From CAMEON01 sp045531965 (GTDB lineage Bacteria; Bacillota; Clostridia; Oscillospirales; CAG-272), in assembly GCA_045531965.1 (NCBI GenBank), contig JAZSFA010000040.1, forward strand, positions 1 through 64,000: 64,000 bases of DNA. The letters are read 5' to 3'. Within the stretch, counting starts at the first letter, position 1, and the number at the start of each line of letters is the position of its first letter. Made by a program: the position numbers and the translations under genes. Of this stretch, positions 25,167 to 33,753 are shown piece after piece. The notes beneath the pieces were generated by a model that saw only the letters and a program-made list of their open reading frames with translations, searched no databases and was not told the origin of the DNA.

Positions 25167-26186
25167 TTACTTGGAAGCGCTGTCGAGGTCGGTGTCGTTC
25201 TTCCAGAGCATCTGCTCGCGGAGCTGCTTACCCACGATCTCCATGGGGTGCTTGGCGAGAGCCTCGCGCTTGGAGTTGAAGAAGCATCTGCCGTTCTTGT
25301 TCTCGGCGATCCACTTGCCTGCGAAGGTACCGTCCTGGATGTCAGCGAGGACAGCCTTCATGTTTGCCTTGGTCTGCTCGTAGGGCAAAACGCGGGGACC
25401 GGAAACATACTCACCAAACTCGGCGGTATCCGAGATGGAGTAGTTCATAGCAGCAACGCCACCCTTGTTGATCAGGTCGATGATCAGCTTCATCTCGTGG
25501 ATGCACTCGAAGTAGGCGTTCTCGGGCTCGTAGCCTGCCTCAACCAAGGTCTCAAAGCCGCAACGCATGAGATCAACCACACCGCCGCAAAGGACAGCCT
25601 GCTCACCAAACAGGTCGGTCTCGGTCTCGTCATGCATGGTGGTCTCCATGATGCCGGCTCTTGCGCCGCCGATGCCTGCGATGTAGGCGAGGGCGATATC
25701 GTAAGCCTTACCGGTGGCGTTCTGCTCCACGGCGATAAGGCAAGGAACGCCCTTACCTGCCATGTACTGACCACGGACGGTGTGACCGGGGCCCTTGGGG
25801 GCAGCCATGAACACGTCGATGTCAGCGGGAGGCACGATCTGCTTGTAGCGGATGTTGAAGCCGTGAGCGAAGGCAATGGCCTTACCTGCGGTCAGGTTGG
25901 GCTCGATGTCCTTCTTATACATATCAGCCTGAGCCTCGTCGTTGATGAGGATCATGATGATATCAGCAGCCTTGGTCGCTTCTGCCACGGTCATGACGGT
26001 GAAGCCGTCCTTCTCTGCCACGGGCCAGGACTTGCCGCCCTTGCGCAGACCGATGATGACGTTGCAACCCGAGTCGCGGAGGTTAAGTGCGTGTGCGTGA
26101 CCCTGGGAGCCGTAGCCCACGATCGCGATCACCTTACCGTCGAGTTTGGACAGATCACAGTCCTTCTCATAATACATTTTTGCCAT
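25167..26186 (-). CDS. ilvC: Ketol-acid reductoisomerase
   Basis: IlvC isomerises and reduces acetolactate/acetohydroxybutyrate. The 339-residue class I enzyme has GYGSQGHAHALNLRDSG (about residues 24-40) for nucleotide binding and metal-binding acids in DLFGEQAVLCGG and the EEC-type VIHEM-like stretch (CIHEMKLIIDLI). The open frame continues upstream to 26282, but the ATG at 26186 with AAAGGAG is clearly the start. The first 20 bases overlap the ilvN end. Confidence 0.97.
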   Translation of the reverse strand: MAKMYYEKDCDLSKLDGKVIAIVGYGSQGHAHALNLRDSGCNVIIGLRKGGKSWPVAEKDGFTVMTVAEATKAADIIMILINDEAQADMYKKDIEPNLTAGKAIAFAHGFNIRYKQIVPPADIDVFMAAPKGPGHTVRGQYMAGKGVPCLIAVEQNATGKAYDIALAYIAGIGGARAGIMETTMHDETETDLFGEQAVLCGGVVDLMRCGFETLVEAGYEPENAYFECIHEMKLIIDLINKGGVAAMNYSISDTAEFGEYVSGPRVLPYEQTKANMKAVLADIQDGTFAGKWIAENKNGRCFFNSKREALAKHPMEIVGKQLREQMLWKNDTDLDSASK

Positions 26187-26718
26187 AGTTAAATTCTCCT
26201 TTTTCTTTGGTTTCATCATAAATGGTTTCCTGTCCGCGCTCCAGAGCCACCGAGCCTGTGCGGACAAGCTCCATGACCTCAAACTCTTCGAGGATCTTTT
26301 CTATACCTTCGGTTTTGGACTCTCCACCCACAACGGCGAGGGTCAGCGTACCGACGGAGACGTCAATAATGTTGGCGCGGAAGATATTGGCGATCTGAAT
26401 GATGGCGTTCCGCGTGTCGTTGTCGGGGGTTCGTACTTTGTAAAGCACCAGCTCCCGACGAATGGATTTTTGAGGGGTAAGCAGCTTCACAGAATGAACA
26501 GGAAAGAGCTTTCTCAGCTGATTGGAAAGTAGTCTTGCGTGGTCGTCATCTGCCATGATCTCAATGGTAATTCGAGATGTATTGGGCAAGTCTGCCGTTC
26601 CAACTGCCAAAGACTCAATGTTATAGCCTTTACGGGAAAAGAGGCGGGAGATCTGGGATAGAACACCGGCTTCGTTGTCTACCAGCACGGCGAGTATCTG
26701 TTTTTTGATTTCTTCCAT
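26167..26718 (-). CDS. ilvN: Acetolactate synthase, regulatory (small) subunit
   Basis: The 183-residue protein has an N-terminal ACT domain (LAVLVDNEAGVLSQISRLFSRKGYNIESL) and the conserved C-terminal ALS-small domain. It stabilises IlvB and gives valine feedback sensitivity. The ATG at 26718 follows AAAGGAGAG; the earlier in-frame ATG at 26742 would lie inside ilvB. A 17-base gap follows ilvB, and the 3' end overlaps ilvC by 20 bases. Confidence 0.95.
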   Translation of the reverse strand: MEEIKKQILAVLVDNEAGVLSQISRLFSRKGYNIESLAVGTADLPNTSRITIEIMADDDHARLLSNQLRKLFPVHSVKLLTPQKSIRRELVLYKVRTPDNDTRNAIIQIANIFRANIIDVSVGTLTLAVVGGESKTEGIEKILEEFEVMELVRTGSVALERGQETIYDETKEKGEFNYGKNVL

Positions 26719-26735
26719 GTTATCTCTCCTTTCAC

Positions 26736-28442
26736 TCAGCAAATAATGAATTGTGTGATATGGCTACCACCACCTACCATGGGGCGTACCATTTCATCCG
26801 TTTCAATGGCGCAGTCGATAACATATGCATGACCGCAGTTCTTGGCTTCCTCAATGGCTTCTCTGAGCTGGCTGACATTGGTTACTCGCTTTCCTGAAAG
26901 TCCATACGCCTCTGCCAGCATGACGAAATCGGGCGCTCGGTTCAGATCTGTCTCGGAGTAACGTTTGTTATAGATAAGGGTCTGCCATTGGTGGACCATA
27001 CCCAACGTCTTATTATCAAACACAAAGATGATAACAGGAATCCCATAGGCTTGAAGGGTTGCGAGCTCGTTACAGTTCATGCGGAAGCTACCGTCGCCTG
27101 TGATATGAATGACGGCTTTGTCGGGATTGCCTACCTTGCCGCCGATAGCTGCACCCAAGCCAAAGCCCATAGTGCCAAACCCCCCCGATGTGAGAAGCTG
27201 ACCCGGATAATCGAAATGGAAATGCTGGATCGCCCACATTTGGTGCTGACCCACGTCGGTGGCAACGATGGTGTCAGCGGGCATCAGCTCGGCAATGGTT
27301 GACAGCACCTGCTTGGGATTCAAAGTCTCTCCGCCTTCCTCGTACTCGGTCTCACGAGGAAGGGACAGGATGCGCTCCGTCCACTTGTCGTGATGAAGCT
27401 CAGGGAGCTTTTCATTGAGAATGGTCAAGACGCGCTTGCAGTCACCGACAATATGATGATCTGTCTTGACATTTTTATTGATCTCTGCTCTGTCGATGTC
27501 GATCTGCACGATCTTTGCCTGCTTGGCAAAGGAATCGGGATTAAGCGCCACACGATCCGAAAAGCGGCACCCGACAGCAATGAGCAGATCGCAGGAGGCA
27601 CAAGCCAGATTGGAAGCTTGAGAACCATGCATACCGATCATGCCCGTTGCCAAGGGATTTCGTCCTTCAATACCGCCCGCGCCCATCATGGTGATGGCGG
27701 TGGGGGCATCGATACGACGAATGAACTCGTCCATTTCGGCTTTGGCTCGTCCGCGAACAACACCGCCGCCACAGATAACCAAAGGCTTTTCAGAGGACTT
27801 GATCATATCCACCAGGCGGTCAATGTCGGCTACATCCGGCTCAGGGGCTTTGAAATTGGTAGTGGAGCGTGCCATCAGCGCCGCCAATCGACCATTTTTC
27901 TTGTGAAGCTTACGTGGCAGAGGTTCATATTCGGCGGTCTCAGCCGTAACGTTTTTCAAAATATCAATCAGTACCGGACCGGGTCTGCCGCTTCTGGCAA
28001 TAGCAAAAGCCTCACGAATAATATCTGCCAGCTTTCGAACATCCTTCACGAGATAATTACACTTGGTAATCGGCATGGTAATTCCCGTCAGATCAACCTC
28101 CTGAAAGGAGTCCTTTCCGATGAGACCGTCTGCGACGTTACAGGAAATAAAGACCACGGGAGAGGAATCCATGTAGGCAGTAGCGATGCCTGTGGTCAGG
28201 TTCGTTGCTCCGGGTCCTGATGTGGCAAAGCAAACACCCACCTTTCCTGTGCTGCGGGCATAACCGTCGGCGGCATGAGAAGCCCCCTGCTCGTGAGCAG
28301 TAAGGATATGCTTGATCTTGTCCTTATAGTCGTATAGTTCATCATACACATTGAGGATTGTGCCGCCCGGATAACCAAACACGGTATCCACGCCTTGCTC
28401 GAGGAGGCACTCCATGAGTATTTTTGCGCCTGTAATTTGCAT
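26736..28442 (-). CDS. ilvB: Acetolactate synthase, catalytic (large) subunit
   Basis: IlvB makes acetolactate or acetohydroxybutyrate from pyruvate with thiamine diphosphate and FAD. The 568-residue protein shows the FGYPGG start, catalytic Glu in LTAHEQGASHAADGYAR, and the TPP-magnesium motif GDGSFRMNCNEL in the C-terminal domain. The ATG at 28442 has AAAGGAGA; an in-frame start at 28475 would fall in the leader hairpin. It is the first structural gene of the cluster, behind a leader peptide and hairpin. Confidence 0.96.
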   Translation of the reverse strand: MQITGAKILMECLLEQGVDTVFGYPGGTILNVYDELYDYKDKIKHILTAHEQGASHAADGYARSTGKVGVCFATSGPGATNLTTGIATAYMDSSPVVFISCNVADGLIGKDSFQEVDLTGITMPITKCNYLVKDVRKLADIIREAFAIARSGRPGPVLIDILKNVTAETAEYEPLPRKLHKKNGRLAALMARSTTNFKAPEPDVADIDRLVDMIKSSEKPLVICGGGVVRGRAKAEMDEFIRRIDAPTAITMMGAGGIEGRNPLATGMIGMHGSQASNLACASCDLLIAVGCRFSDRVALNPDSFAKQAKIVQIDIDRAEINKNVKTDHHIVGDCKRVLTILNEKLPELHHDKWTERILSLPRETEYEEGGETLNPKQVLSTIAELMPADTIVATDVGQHQMWAIQHFHFDYPGQLLTSGGFGTMGFGLGAAIGGKVGNPDKAVIHITGDGSFRMNCNELATLQAYGIPVIIFVFDNKTLGMVHQWQTLIYNKRYSETDLNRAPDFVMLAEAYGLSGKRVTNVSQLREAIEEAKNCGHAYVIDCAIETDEMVRPMVGGGSHITQFIIC

Positions 28443-28467
28443 TTGAAAATCTCCTTTAAATAACGAT

Positions 28468-28499
28468 AGCCCCACGATCCGAAAGCTGACCGTGGGGCT
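28468..28499 (-). terminator. Attenuator-type hairpin ahead of ilvB
   Basis: AGCCCCACG (28468-28476) pairs perfectly with CGTGGGGCT (28491-28499), 14-nt loop. On the minus strand it is followed by ATCGTTATTT, only moderately T-rich, then the ilvB ribosome site. The loop carries GCTTTCGG, which is nearly complementary to CCGAAGC at 28535-28529, a possible competing pair. The position after a branched-chain leader peptide suggests transcription attenuation. Confidence 0.65.
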
Positions 28500-28567
28500 T
28501 GCATATCTTGTACGGTTCCAACAATGATGCTTCGGCGACAGGAATCTTTCAATATCGTCCTATAACG

Positions 28568-28693
28568 TCATGCGGAACGCCTCATGCAATTCAAGGCACA
28601 GCTTTTAGCACTATCCTCTTTGATCCCAAGCAGGAGACCAAGTAGAATAATGCTGACAAGCACTATGCTGTTGGCTGCATGAACGAACATCAT
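28568..28693 (-). CDS. ilvL: Branched-chain leader peptide (ilv attenuator)
   Basis: A 41-codon frame starts at a double ATG behind AGAGG. Codons 10-24 read I V L V S I I L L G L L L G I, i.e. twelve Ile/Val/Leu codons in fifteen, after which composition becomes ordinary and the frame ends with TGA at 28568. It lies between a strong promoter and a GC-rich hairpin just before ilvB. This is the layout of a ribosome-mediated attenuator: scarcity of charged Ile/Val/Leu tRNAs would stall ribosomes here and favour read-through. No T-box was seen. Confidence 0.82.
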   Translation of the reverse strand: MMFVHAANSIVLVSIILLGLLLGIKEDSAKSCALNCMRRSA

Positions 28694-28747
28694 GTTGTTA
28701 CCTCTTACTGTTTAACGCAAAATCTGCGAATGAAATAAACATGATAG

Positions 28748-28776
28748 ATTGTACCATAAAGTTGGTGTTTTGTCAA
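28748..28776 (-). promoter_or_regulatory. Promoter of the ilv-leu cluster
   Basis: On the minus strand TTGACA (28776-28771), 17 bp, TACAAT (28753-28748): 11 of 12 consensus positions. Transcription would start about 50 bases before the leader peptide ATG. The stretch 28777-28867 between it and the PII-like gene shows no further feature. Confidence 0.85.
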
Positions 28777-28867
28777 GGGGGAATTTTCAATTTCCTTGGG
28801 TTTTAATCATGAAAATTCAGAAATCTGCAGATAATTTTGCAAGTTTTGGAATTTCGGGTTTCAAATT

Positions 28868-29200
28868 TTACGCCTTGGGGGTGTTATCATCAGATAGACC
28901 GACAACATGATCCACCGGCATGGCGAAGGCGATGCCTTGTCCCGGAGTTTTCAGCCCCACAGAACGGTAAAGTGCGTGGAGAATGTCGTCTCTAATTTCC
29001 GCGGGCACAAGAATCATGATCATTTCTTTTTCAGGGGTTACCGTGATTTCAAAGCGCTTCTCTGCCTCTTTGTTAGCGGTTCCTCTGGCGTGGATCACTG
29101 TACCGCCCCGTGCGCCAAACTCTTTGGCGGCATCCATAACTGCCTCACTGTAACCGGCGTTGACAATACAAAAAATGACTTCGTGCTGATAGTTACTCAT
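28868..29200 (-). CDS. PII-like nitrogen-regulatory family protein (second copy)
   Basis: The 110-residue protein has the size and ferredoxin-like pattern of PII signalling proteins (FCIVNAGYSEAVMDAAKEFGARGGTVIHARG, then a T-loop-like stretch and KEMIMILVPAEIRDDILHAL). The canonical T-loop tyrosine motif of GlnB is absent, so it is a PII-like relative. The ATG at 29200 follows AGGAGG; a TTG at 29206 is too close. It follows another PII-like gene and a DUF1538 membrane protein, which it presumably regulates, by analogy with GlnK-AmtB. Confidence 0.75.
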   Translation of the reverse strand: MSNYQHEVIFCIVNAGYSEAVMDAAKEFGARGGTVIHARGTANKEAEKRFEITVTPEKEMIMILVPAEIRDDILHALYRSVGLKTPGQGIAFAMPVDHVVGLSDDNTPKA

Positions 29201-29224
29201 AATCAAATACCTCCTATGACACGA

Positions 29225-29632
29225 TCAGGCTTGTGTATTGGACAGGAACTGATAGATGGCAACACCGATGGTTCCTGTCATGGGGGTAGTAAAAGCAATA
29301 CCTTTGCCGTTTTTGATGGTTGAAAACTTTTGCTCGAGAGCAGACAAGGCTTCCGCCGCACGGTCTTCACGGATCACACTGAAGATGACAGCTTTATCGG
29401 TTTCCACGAGCCCGAGATAATGCAAGGTTTCCTTGGATGCAGTTCCCTGTGCGTTCGTGATGAGTTGCATATTCACCTCGAAGGATTGAAGAAAATCTGC
29501 GTAGAACTCGGCTTTGTTACGGTTGACAACAGTAACGAGCAAAGTCAGCTTTCTGGGTGCGGACATACGTTCGGGGGGTGTATTTTCCTTTGCGGGAACA
29601 GAGGGTTCCCTTTTCCTCATGAATTTTGCCAT
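29225..29632 (-). CDS. PII-like protein (first copy) with N-terminal extension
   Basis: The 135-residue protein starts with a charged, proline-containing tail of about 25 residues and then follows the same fold pattern as its neighbour (LTLLVTVVNRNKAEFYADFLQSF, LGLVETDKAVIFSVIREDRAAEALSALE, GKGIAFTTPMTGTIG). The last motif matches GQGIAFAMPVDHVVG of the second copy, so the two are diverged paralogs, possibly forming a heterotrimer. AGGAGG precedes the ATG; it lies 15 bases after the membrane gene. Confidence 0.72.
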   Translation of the reverse strand: MAKFMRKREPSVPAKENTPPERMSAPRKLTLLVTVVNRNKAEFYADFLQSFEVNMQLITNAQGTASKETLHYLGLVETDKAVIFSVIREDRAAEALSALEQKFSTIKNGKGIAFTTPMTGTIGVAIYQFLSNTQA

Positions 29633-29647
29633 TGGGGTAACCTCCTG

Positions 29648-31174
29648 TCAGTTAAAATCGATGATCTGCTCGTCGTCGGCGTTGAGAATACGTCGCATAG
29701 CGATGCGATCCTGCACCTTCTTGGCTACCACGGCACGGAAGCCGAGGAGCTGGATGGTAATAAGGGGGGTCATGGCGACCATCGCCACAATCCCGAAAGC
29801 ATCACTCATGACTTTTGCCTCACCCTGCATCACACAGCAGACGCCGATAGCAAAGGGGAGGATGAAGCTGGAAGTCAAAGGACCGCTGGCGACGCCGCCT
29901 GAGTCAAAGGCGATAGCGGTATAGAGGCCGGGGACAAAGAAGGAAAGACCCAAGGAAATCAGATACCCGGGGATAACATAATAGAGGATACTGAAATCAA
30001 GGACGATACGGAGCATGGAGAGTCCTAAGGAGATACCCACGCCTACGGACAGGGCGATCATCATGGACTTTTTACTGACAGTACCATCGGTGATCTCCTC
30101 CACCTGCTTATTCAGCACGTGGACGGCAGGCTCAGCAAGTACGACCACCATGCCGATGAGGAATCCGAAGCCGATGACCCATGCGGGGTGATTTCCTGCC
30201 AGCGCTGTTCCCATTTTAAAGCCGATCGGCACAAAGCCTACTTTTACGGCGGTCAAGAAGATGACAAGACCGATATAGGTGTAGAAGATGCCCACAGCGA
30301 TCTGCAAGAGACGCTTTTTAGGGAGTTTCAGGCAAATGATCTGCAAGACAAAGAAAAAGGCGACAATCAACCCAAGAGCAATAGCAACTTCTTTGAAGGT
30401 GTGCAGAACGGTTTCAAAGAGCGCCAAGCCAAGTCCTGCTTCCACAGAATAGTCCGGTACGGCATAATTCATGTCTCCGCTGGCGGTAACCCCCAGCAGC
30501 ATGACAGCCAAAATGGGACCAATAGAGCACATAGCGATCAGACCGAAGCTGTTTTCCCCTACGTTTTTACCGCCCAAGGTAGAGGCGATACCCACGCCGA
30601 GCGCCATAATAAAAGGGACGGTAATCGGACCTGTGGTTACGCCCCCCGAATCGAATGCCAACGGTAAGAAATTGGTGTTTTCATTGATGATAACCAAGGC
30701 GGTCAGCATAAACAGCACCATATAAAAGAACATAAGTAAGGCGGAGAGGGACTTATGAGTGACCATTTTGATCACTGAGATAATCAAGAAAAAGCCGACG
30801 CCCACGCCTACCGTGACAATGAGCAGCGTCCCATTGAGGACTTCACCCACTTGATTGGCAAGAACCGAAAGATCAGGCTCAGCCACGGTGATGAGCAGCC
30901 CCATGGCAAAGCAAACCGCTAAGAGGATCGGTAGATTTCCCGATTTGGTCAGACCCGAACCGATCTGCTCCCCCATAGGGGTCATCGCCAGGTCGGCTCC
31001 CATATTAAAGAGTCCGATACCAAGAATCAAAAAAAAGGCGGATACAACGAAAACGCCCATTTCGAGTCCTGTAAAATTCACGAGGGGCGTAAGATTGAGG
31101 AGTAGCACGATGGCGGCTACAGGAAGCACGGAGACCAAGGCTTCCTTGATTTTTGAAAGCAGAATCTTTGCCAA
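29648..31174 (-). CDS. Duplicated DUF1538 integral membrane protein
   Basis: The 508-residue protein is almost entirely hydrophobic, with roughly a dozen membrane helices and two homologous halves. Each half contains AFDSGGV(T/A)(T/S)GP(I/L)T followed by a hydrophobic helix, and a (V/L)AEP(D/A)(L/V)xVL motif. This is the DUF1538 family, of unknown transport function; the two-fold repeat is typical of secondary transporters or channels. The start is a TTG at 31174 with AGGAG at good spacing. It is followed by two PII-like genes, a context suggesting control by energy or nitrogen status. Confidence 0.85.
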   Translation of the reverse strand: MAKILLSKIKEALVSVLPVAAIVLLLNLTPLVNFTGLEMGVFVVSAFFLILGIGLFNMGADLAMTPMGEQIGSGLTKSGNLPILLAVCFAMGLLITVAEPDLSVLANQVGEVLNGTLLIVTVGVGVGFFLIISVIKMVTHKSLSALLMFFYMVLFMLTALVIINENTNFLPLAFDSGGVTTGPITVPFIMALGVGIASTLGGKNVGENSFGLIAMCSIGPILAVMLLGVTASGDMNYAVPDYSVEAGLGLALFETVLHTFKEVAIALGLIVAFFFVLQIICLKLPKKRLLQIAVGIFYTYIGLVIFLTAVKVGFVPIGFKMGTALAGNHPAWVIGFGFLIGMVVVLAEPAVHVLNKQVEEITDGTVSKKSMMIALSVGVGISLGLSMLRIVLDFSILYYVIPGYLISLGLSFFVPGLYTAIAFDSGGVASGPLTSSFILPFAIGVCCVMQGEAKVMSDAFGIVAMVAMTPLITIQLLGFRAVVAKKVQDRIAMRRILNADDEQIIDFN

Positions 31175-31211
31175 GGGAAGCTCCTTTCTTTCGGTAGTTT
31201 TCTACATATAT

Positions 31212-31240
31212 ATTATATCATGCATTTATGTGAATTGCAA
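31212..31240 (-). promoter_or_regulatory. Promoter of the DUF1538-PII operon
   Basis: On the minus strand TTGCAA (31240-31235), 17 bp, TATAAT (31217-31212), about 38 bases before the TTG start. It carries the TTGCAA variant also seen for ddh, gltA and the 41.1-kb gene. Confidence 0.7.
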
Positions 31241-31305
31241 TAGGTAAAATAGAGAATAAAATTTTTTAATTGACTATGTTTTAGGCATATGTGATAATGG
31301 CATAT

Positions 31306-31343
31306 AGAAAACAGCCCAACGGTATGCCGTCGGGCTGTTTTCA
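31306..31343 (-). terminator. gltA terminator
   Basis: AAAACAGCCC...GGGCTGTTTT forms a long stem with an inner ACGG/CCGT pair (about 31308-31341). It lies a few bases beyond the citrate synthase stop, with a T tract on both strands. Confidence 0.88.
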
Positions 31344-31347
31344 CGGA

Positions 31348-32748
31348 TTATCTTTTATCAATGTCCACGTAAGGTCTCGCCTTGGCGATGCACTTGTAGC
31401 CGGGACGGATGATCTTATTAGAGGTCATATATTCCTCCATACGGTGGGCGCACCAGCCCGTGACGCGGGCGATGGTAAAGAGGGGGGTATACATCTCCAC
31501 AGGGATATCCAGCATACGGTAGACAAGACCCGAGTAGAGATCCACGTTAGCGCACATATCCCCTGTGGTGCCTTTGAAAGAACGGAACAAATCGGGGGTG
31601 ATACGTTCGATGGATTCAAGCAATTCAAAATCCTCGCCGAAGCCTTTATCATAGGCAAGCTTGCGCGCGTACTTCTTCAGCATGACAGCGCGAGGGTCGG
31701 ACTTGGTATAGACCGCGTGCCCCATGCCGTAAATAAGACCACTACCGTCACCCACCTCGCCCTTGAGGATACGGTAGAGGAAGGAGGTCAACTCGTCCTC
31801 GTTGTGGATGTCATCTACGCCTTCCTTGATGCAGTCGAACATCTGCTGGACCTTGAGGTTGGCACCGCCGTGGCGGGGACCCTTCAACGCGCCGATACCC
31901 GCGCTGATAGCGGAATAGGTATCGGTACCCGAGGAGGACAGCACGCGGGTGGCAAATGTAGAGCAGTTACCGCCGCCGTGCTCAGCGTGGATGACGAGAC
32001 ACACATCCAGAAGGTGCGCCTCTTCCTCGGTGTAGTTCTTGCGGGAACGAAGGACTCGGAGGAAGTTCTCAGCGGTGGACAGCTCGTCGCGGGGGTTATG
32101 GATGGTCAAAGACTTATCAAAGAAAGCGCTGCGATAGACCGCATAGGATTGGGCGGCGATGACGGGCAGGCGCGCCACCAGCTCCATGGATTGGCGGAGC
32201 ATATTTTCAAGGGAAAGACCGTCAGGGTCGGGGTCGTAGGCGTAGAGAGAGAGGACGGAGCTTTGGAGCTTATTCATGATGGACGACGAGGGAGCCTTCA
32301 TGATGATGTCCTCGGTAAAGCGAGGAGGCAGGCGGCGAAGGGTTGCCAGCACGTCGTTGAACTCAGAAAGCTCGTCGCGGGAGGGCAGATGACCGAAGAA
32401 CAGCAGGTAAGCGCATTCCTCAAAGCCAAAGCGTCCCTCGGCGGTAAAATGCTCGATGAGGTCACGGATATCGTAACCTCGGTATTCCAGCACACCCTCT
32501 ACGGGGTATTTCTCACCCTCACTGACAACGTAGCCGTGGGCGTTACCCACCTTGGTGACGCCTGCGGTGACACCCGTACCATCGGGCTCACGGAGACCGC
32601 GCTTGACACGGTAGCCGTCGAAGGCGGCGCGGGGGATATCGTAAGCAGAGCGGGCGGTGGACAGGAGATGATCAAACTCACGCTCTGCGCGCTCTTCTCT
32701 TTCTATTTGCTCCCGAGGTTCGGGGGGGATTTGATTGGAAAATTGCAT
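31348..32748 (-). CDS. gltA: Citrate synthase
   Basis: The 466-residue enzyme carries both catalytic histidine regions (IHAEHGGG near residue 275 and YGMGHAVYTKSDPR near 350) and a catalytic Asp toward the C-terminus. It condenses oxaloacetate with acetyl-CoA; in an anaerobe this serves glutamate synthesis. Length is longer than the 370-residue Gram-positive form because of an N-terminal extension of about 60 charged residues. The ATG at 32748 with AGGAGG is preferred to an upstream in-frame start at 32835, which would precede the promoter -10. Confidence 0.92.
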   Translation of the reverse strand: MQFSNQIPPEPREQIEREERAEREFDHLLSTARSAYDIPRAAFDGYRVKRGLREPDGTGVTAGVTKVGNAHGYVVSEGEKYPVEGVLEYRGYDIRDLIEHFTAEGRFGFEECAYLLFFGHLPSRDELSEFNDVLATLRRLPPRFTEDIIMKAPSSSIMNKLQSSVLSLYAYDPDPDGLSLENMLRQSMELVARLPVIAAQSYAVYRSAFFDKSLTIHNPRDELSTAENFLRVLRSRKNYTEEEAHLLDVCLVIHAEHGGGNCSTFATRVLSSSGTDTYSAISAGIGALKGPRHGGANLKVQQMFDCIKEGVDDIHNEDELTSFLYRILKGEVGDGSGLIYGMGHAVYTKSDPRAVMLKKYARKLAYDKGFGEDFELLESIERITPDLFRSFKGTTGDMCANVDLYSGLVYRMLDIPVEMYTPLFTIARVTGWCAHRMEEYMTSNKIIRPGYKCIAKARPYVDIDKR

Positions 32749-32814
32749 GGGCTCCTCCTTGTTTTGAGGGATTCTTTCTCCGCTTGCGTAAGATTCGGGA
32801 GAATAGCTTTTTAT

Positions 32815-32843
32815 ATTATAGCATACATTTGGCAATTTTGCAA
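32815..32843 (-). promoter_or_regulatory. gltA promoter
   Basis: On the minus strand TTGCAA (32843-32838), 17 bp, TATAAT (32820-32815) with TGC before the -10 (extended -10). About 65 bases separate it from the gltA start. Confidence 0.8.
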
Positions 32844-32932
32844 GAGGTTAGAGGAAAATATTCAGAAATTTTCTTGTGTCTGGGGATTTTGGCGGATATT
32901 TGAAGCGAATTTGAATTATTTGTACAAAAAAC

Positions 32933-33091
32933 TTGAGAGACCGTGTGGGCGGTCTCTCGGGGAGGGATATAAAATTTATTTTGTGGCGGGAGACCAAGCA
33001 GGACCTCCACTACGGAGAACAGAAACGTCTTGTAGGGGCGACCATGCAGGGTCGCCCGTTTATGAACTTTGATAATAACACTCCCCGAGAC
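32933..33091. repeat. Inverted-repeat intergenic segment with a family B hairpin
   Basis: TCTCGGGGAG (32955-32964) is repeated inverted as CTCCCCGAGA (33081-33090), enclosing a diverged family B hairpin GGGCGACC...GGTCGCCC (33036-33057). Next to the left end is a perfect hairpin GAGAGACCG...CGGTCTCTC (about 32934-32957). No gene was found between 32844 and 33095. Confidence 0.5.
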
Positions 33092-33095
33092 ATAA

Positions 33096-33131
33096 GAAAA
33101 ATCCGTCCCTCATCAAGAGAAACGGATCTTT
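33096..33131 (-). terminator. Terminator of the cytidylate-kinase-like gene
   Basis: On the minus strand GATCCGT...ACGGAT is followed by TTTTTCTT (stem arms 33122-33127 and 33101-33106). It begins 4 bases after the stop codon. Confidence 0.7.
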
Positions 33132-33134
33132 TGA

Positions 33135-33722
33135 TCACAGATATTCCTTATGGCGGTTCCCCTCGGGGTCTGCCTGATATGCCTTGTAGCACGACCAAAT
33201 GATCTCGGCGATCTTTTCGGGGGTGCGACCGGTGGAGTCCACGATGAGGTTGAAGTTGTTCCAATCGTAGTAGTCGGCGCCCGCGCCGTAGAACTGGATG
33301 AAGCGTTGCTGCTCCACCTTACTTCTCTGCTCCAGTTCCTCATAGATCTCGCACTCGGAGCAGGGCTCGCCGGGGCGGGGGTCGATACCCACACGGCTGG
33401 CAGCCACGCAGGGATCCACGGTGACGTAGACCTTGAAGGTATCGGGGGCGAAGAACCACGCCATGCGGGAGTCGAAGATCAGATTTTCTCCCTGCTCCTG
33501 CATACGGATGGCCACCTCGCGGGTGCGGTCGTCGATCTTTCTGTCCTCGGTGGGGTCGCTGACGCAACGCTGATTATATTCCAGAATGCTGATGCCGGCC
33601 TCCTGCGCCAGCTCGCGCATGATGTTGCCTGTGGAATAGTAGGTGTAGCCGTGCTTTTCAACAAGGAGCTTGGCGACGGTGGACTTACCGCTACCCAGGC
33701 GGCCTGTGATGGTAATATGCAT
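33135..33722 (-). CDS. Cytidylate kinase-like P-loop protein
   Basis: The 195-residue protein begins MHITITGRLGSGKST, with the P-loop at residues 7-15, followed by a STGNIMRELA stretch like the CMP-binding region of the short archaeal-type cytidylate kinases, and a DSRMAWF segment. It probably phosphorylates a nucleoside monophosphate. A general cytidylate kinase-like label is safest, since the usual longer Cmk has an extra NMP insert. AAGGAGA precedes the ATG. It is the last of three leftward genes (rlmA-like, glycosyltransferase, this), with small gaps. Confidence 0.75.
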   Translation of the reverse strand: MHITITGRLGSGKSTVAKLLVEKHGYTYYSTGNIMRELAQEAGISILEYNQRCVSDPTEDRKIDDRTREVAIRMQEQGENLIFDSRMAWFFAPDTFKVYVTVDPCVAASRVGIDPRPGEPCSECEIYEELEQRSKVEQQRFIQFYGAGADYYDWNNFNLIVDSTGRTPEKIAEIIWSCYKAYQADPEGNRHKEYL

Positions 33723-33753
33723 GATATGTCTGTCTCCTTACTATGATGAAAAC

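Noticed and set aside
31291..33072. 593-codon plus-strand frame across citrate synthase
   Set aside because: Antisense to gltA; it also runs through the gltA terminator and promoter.
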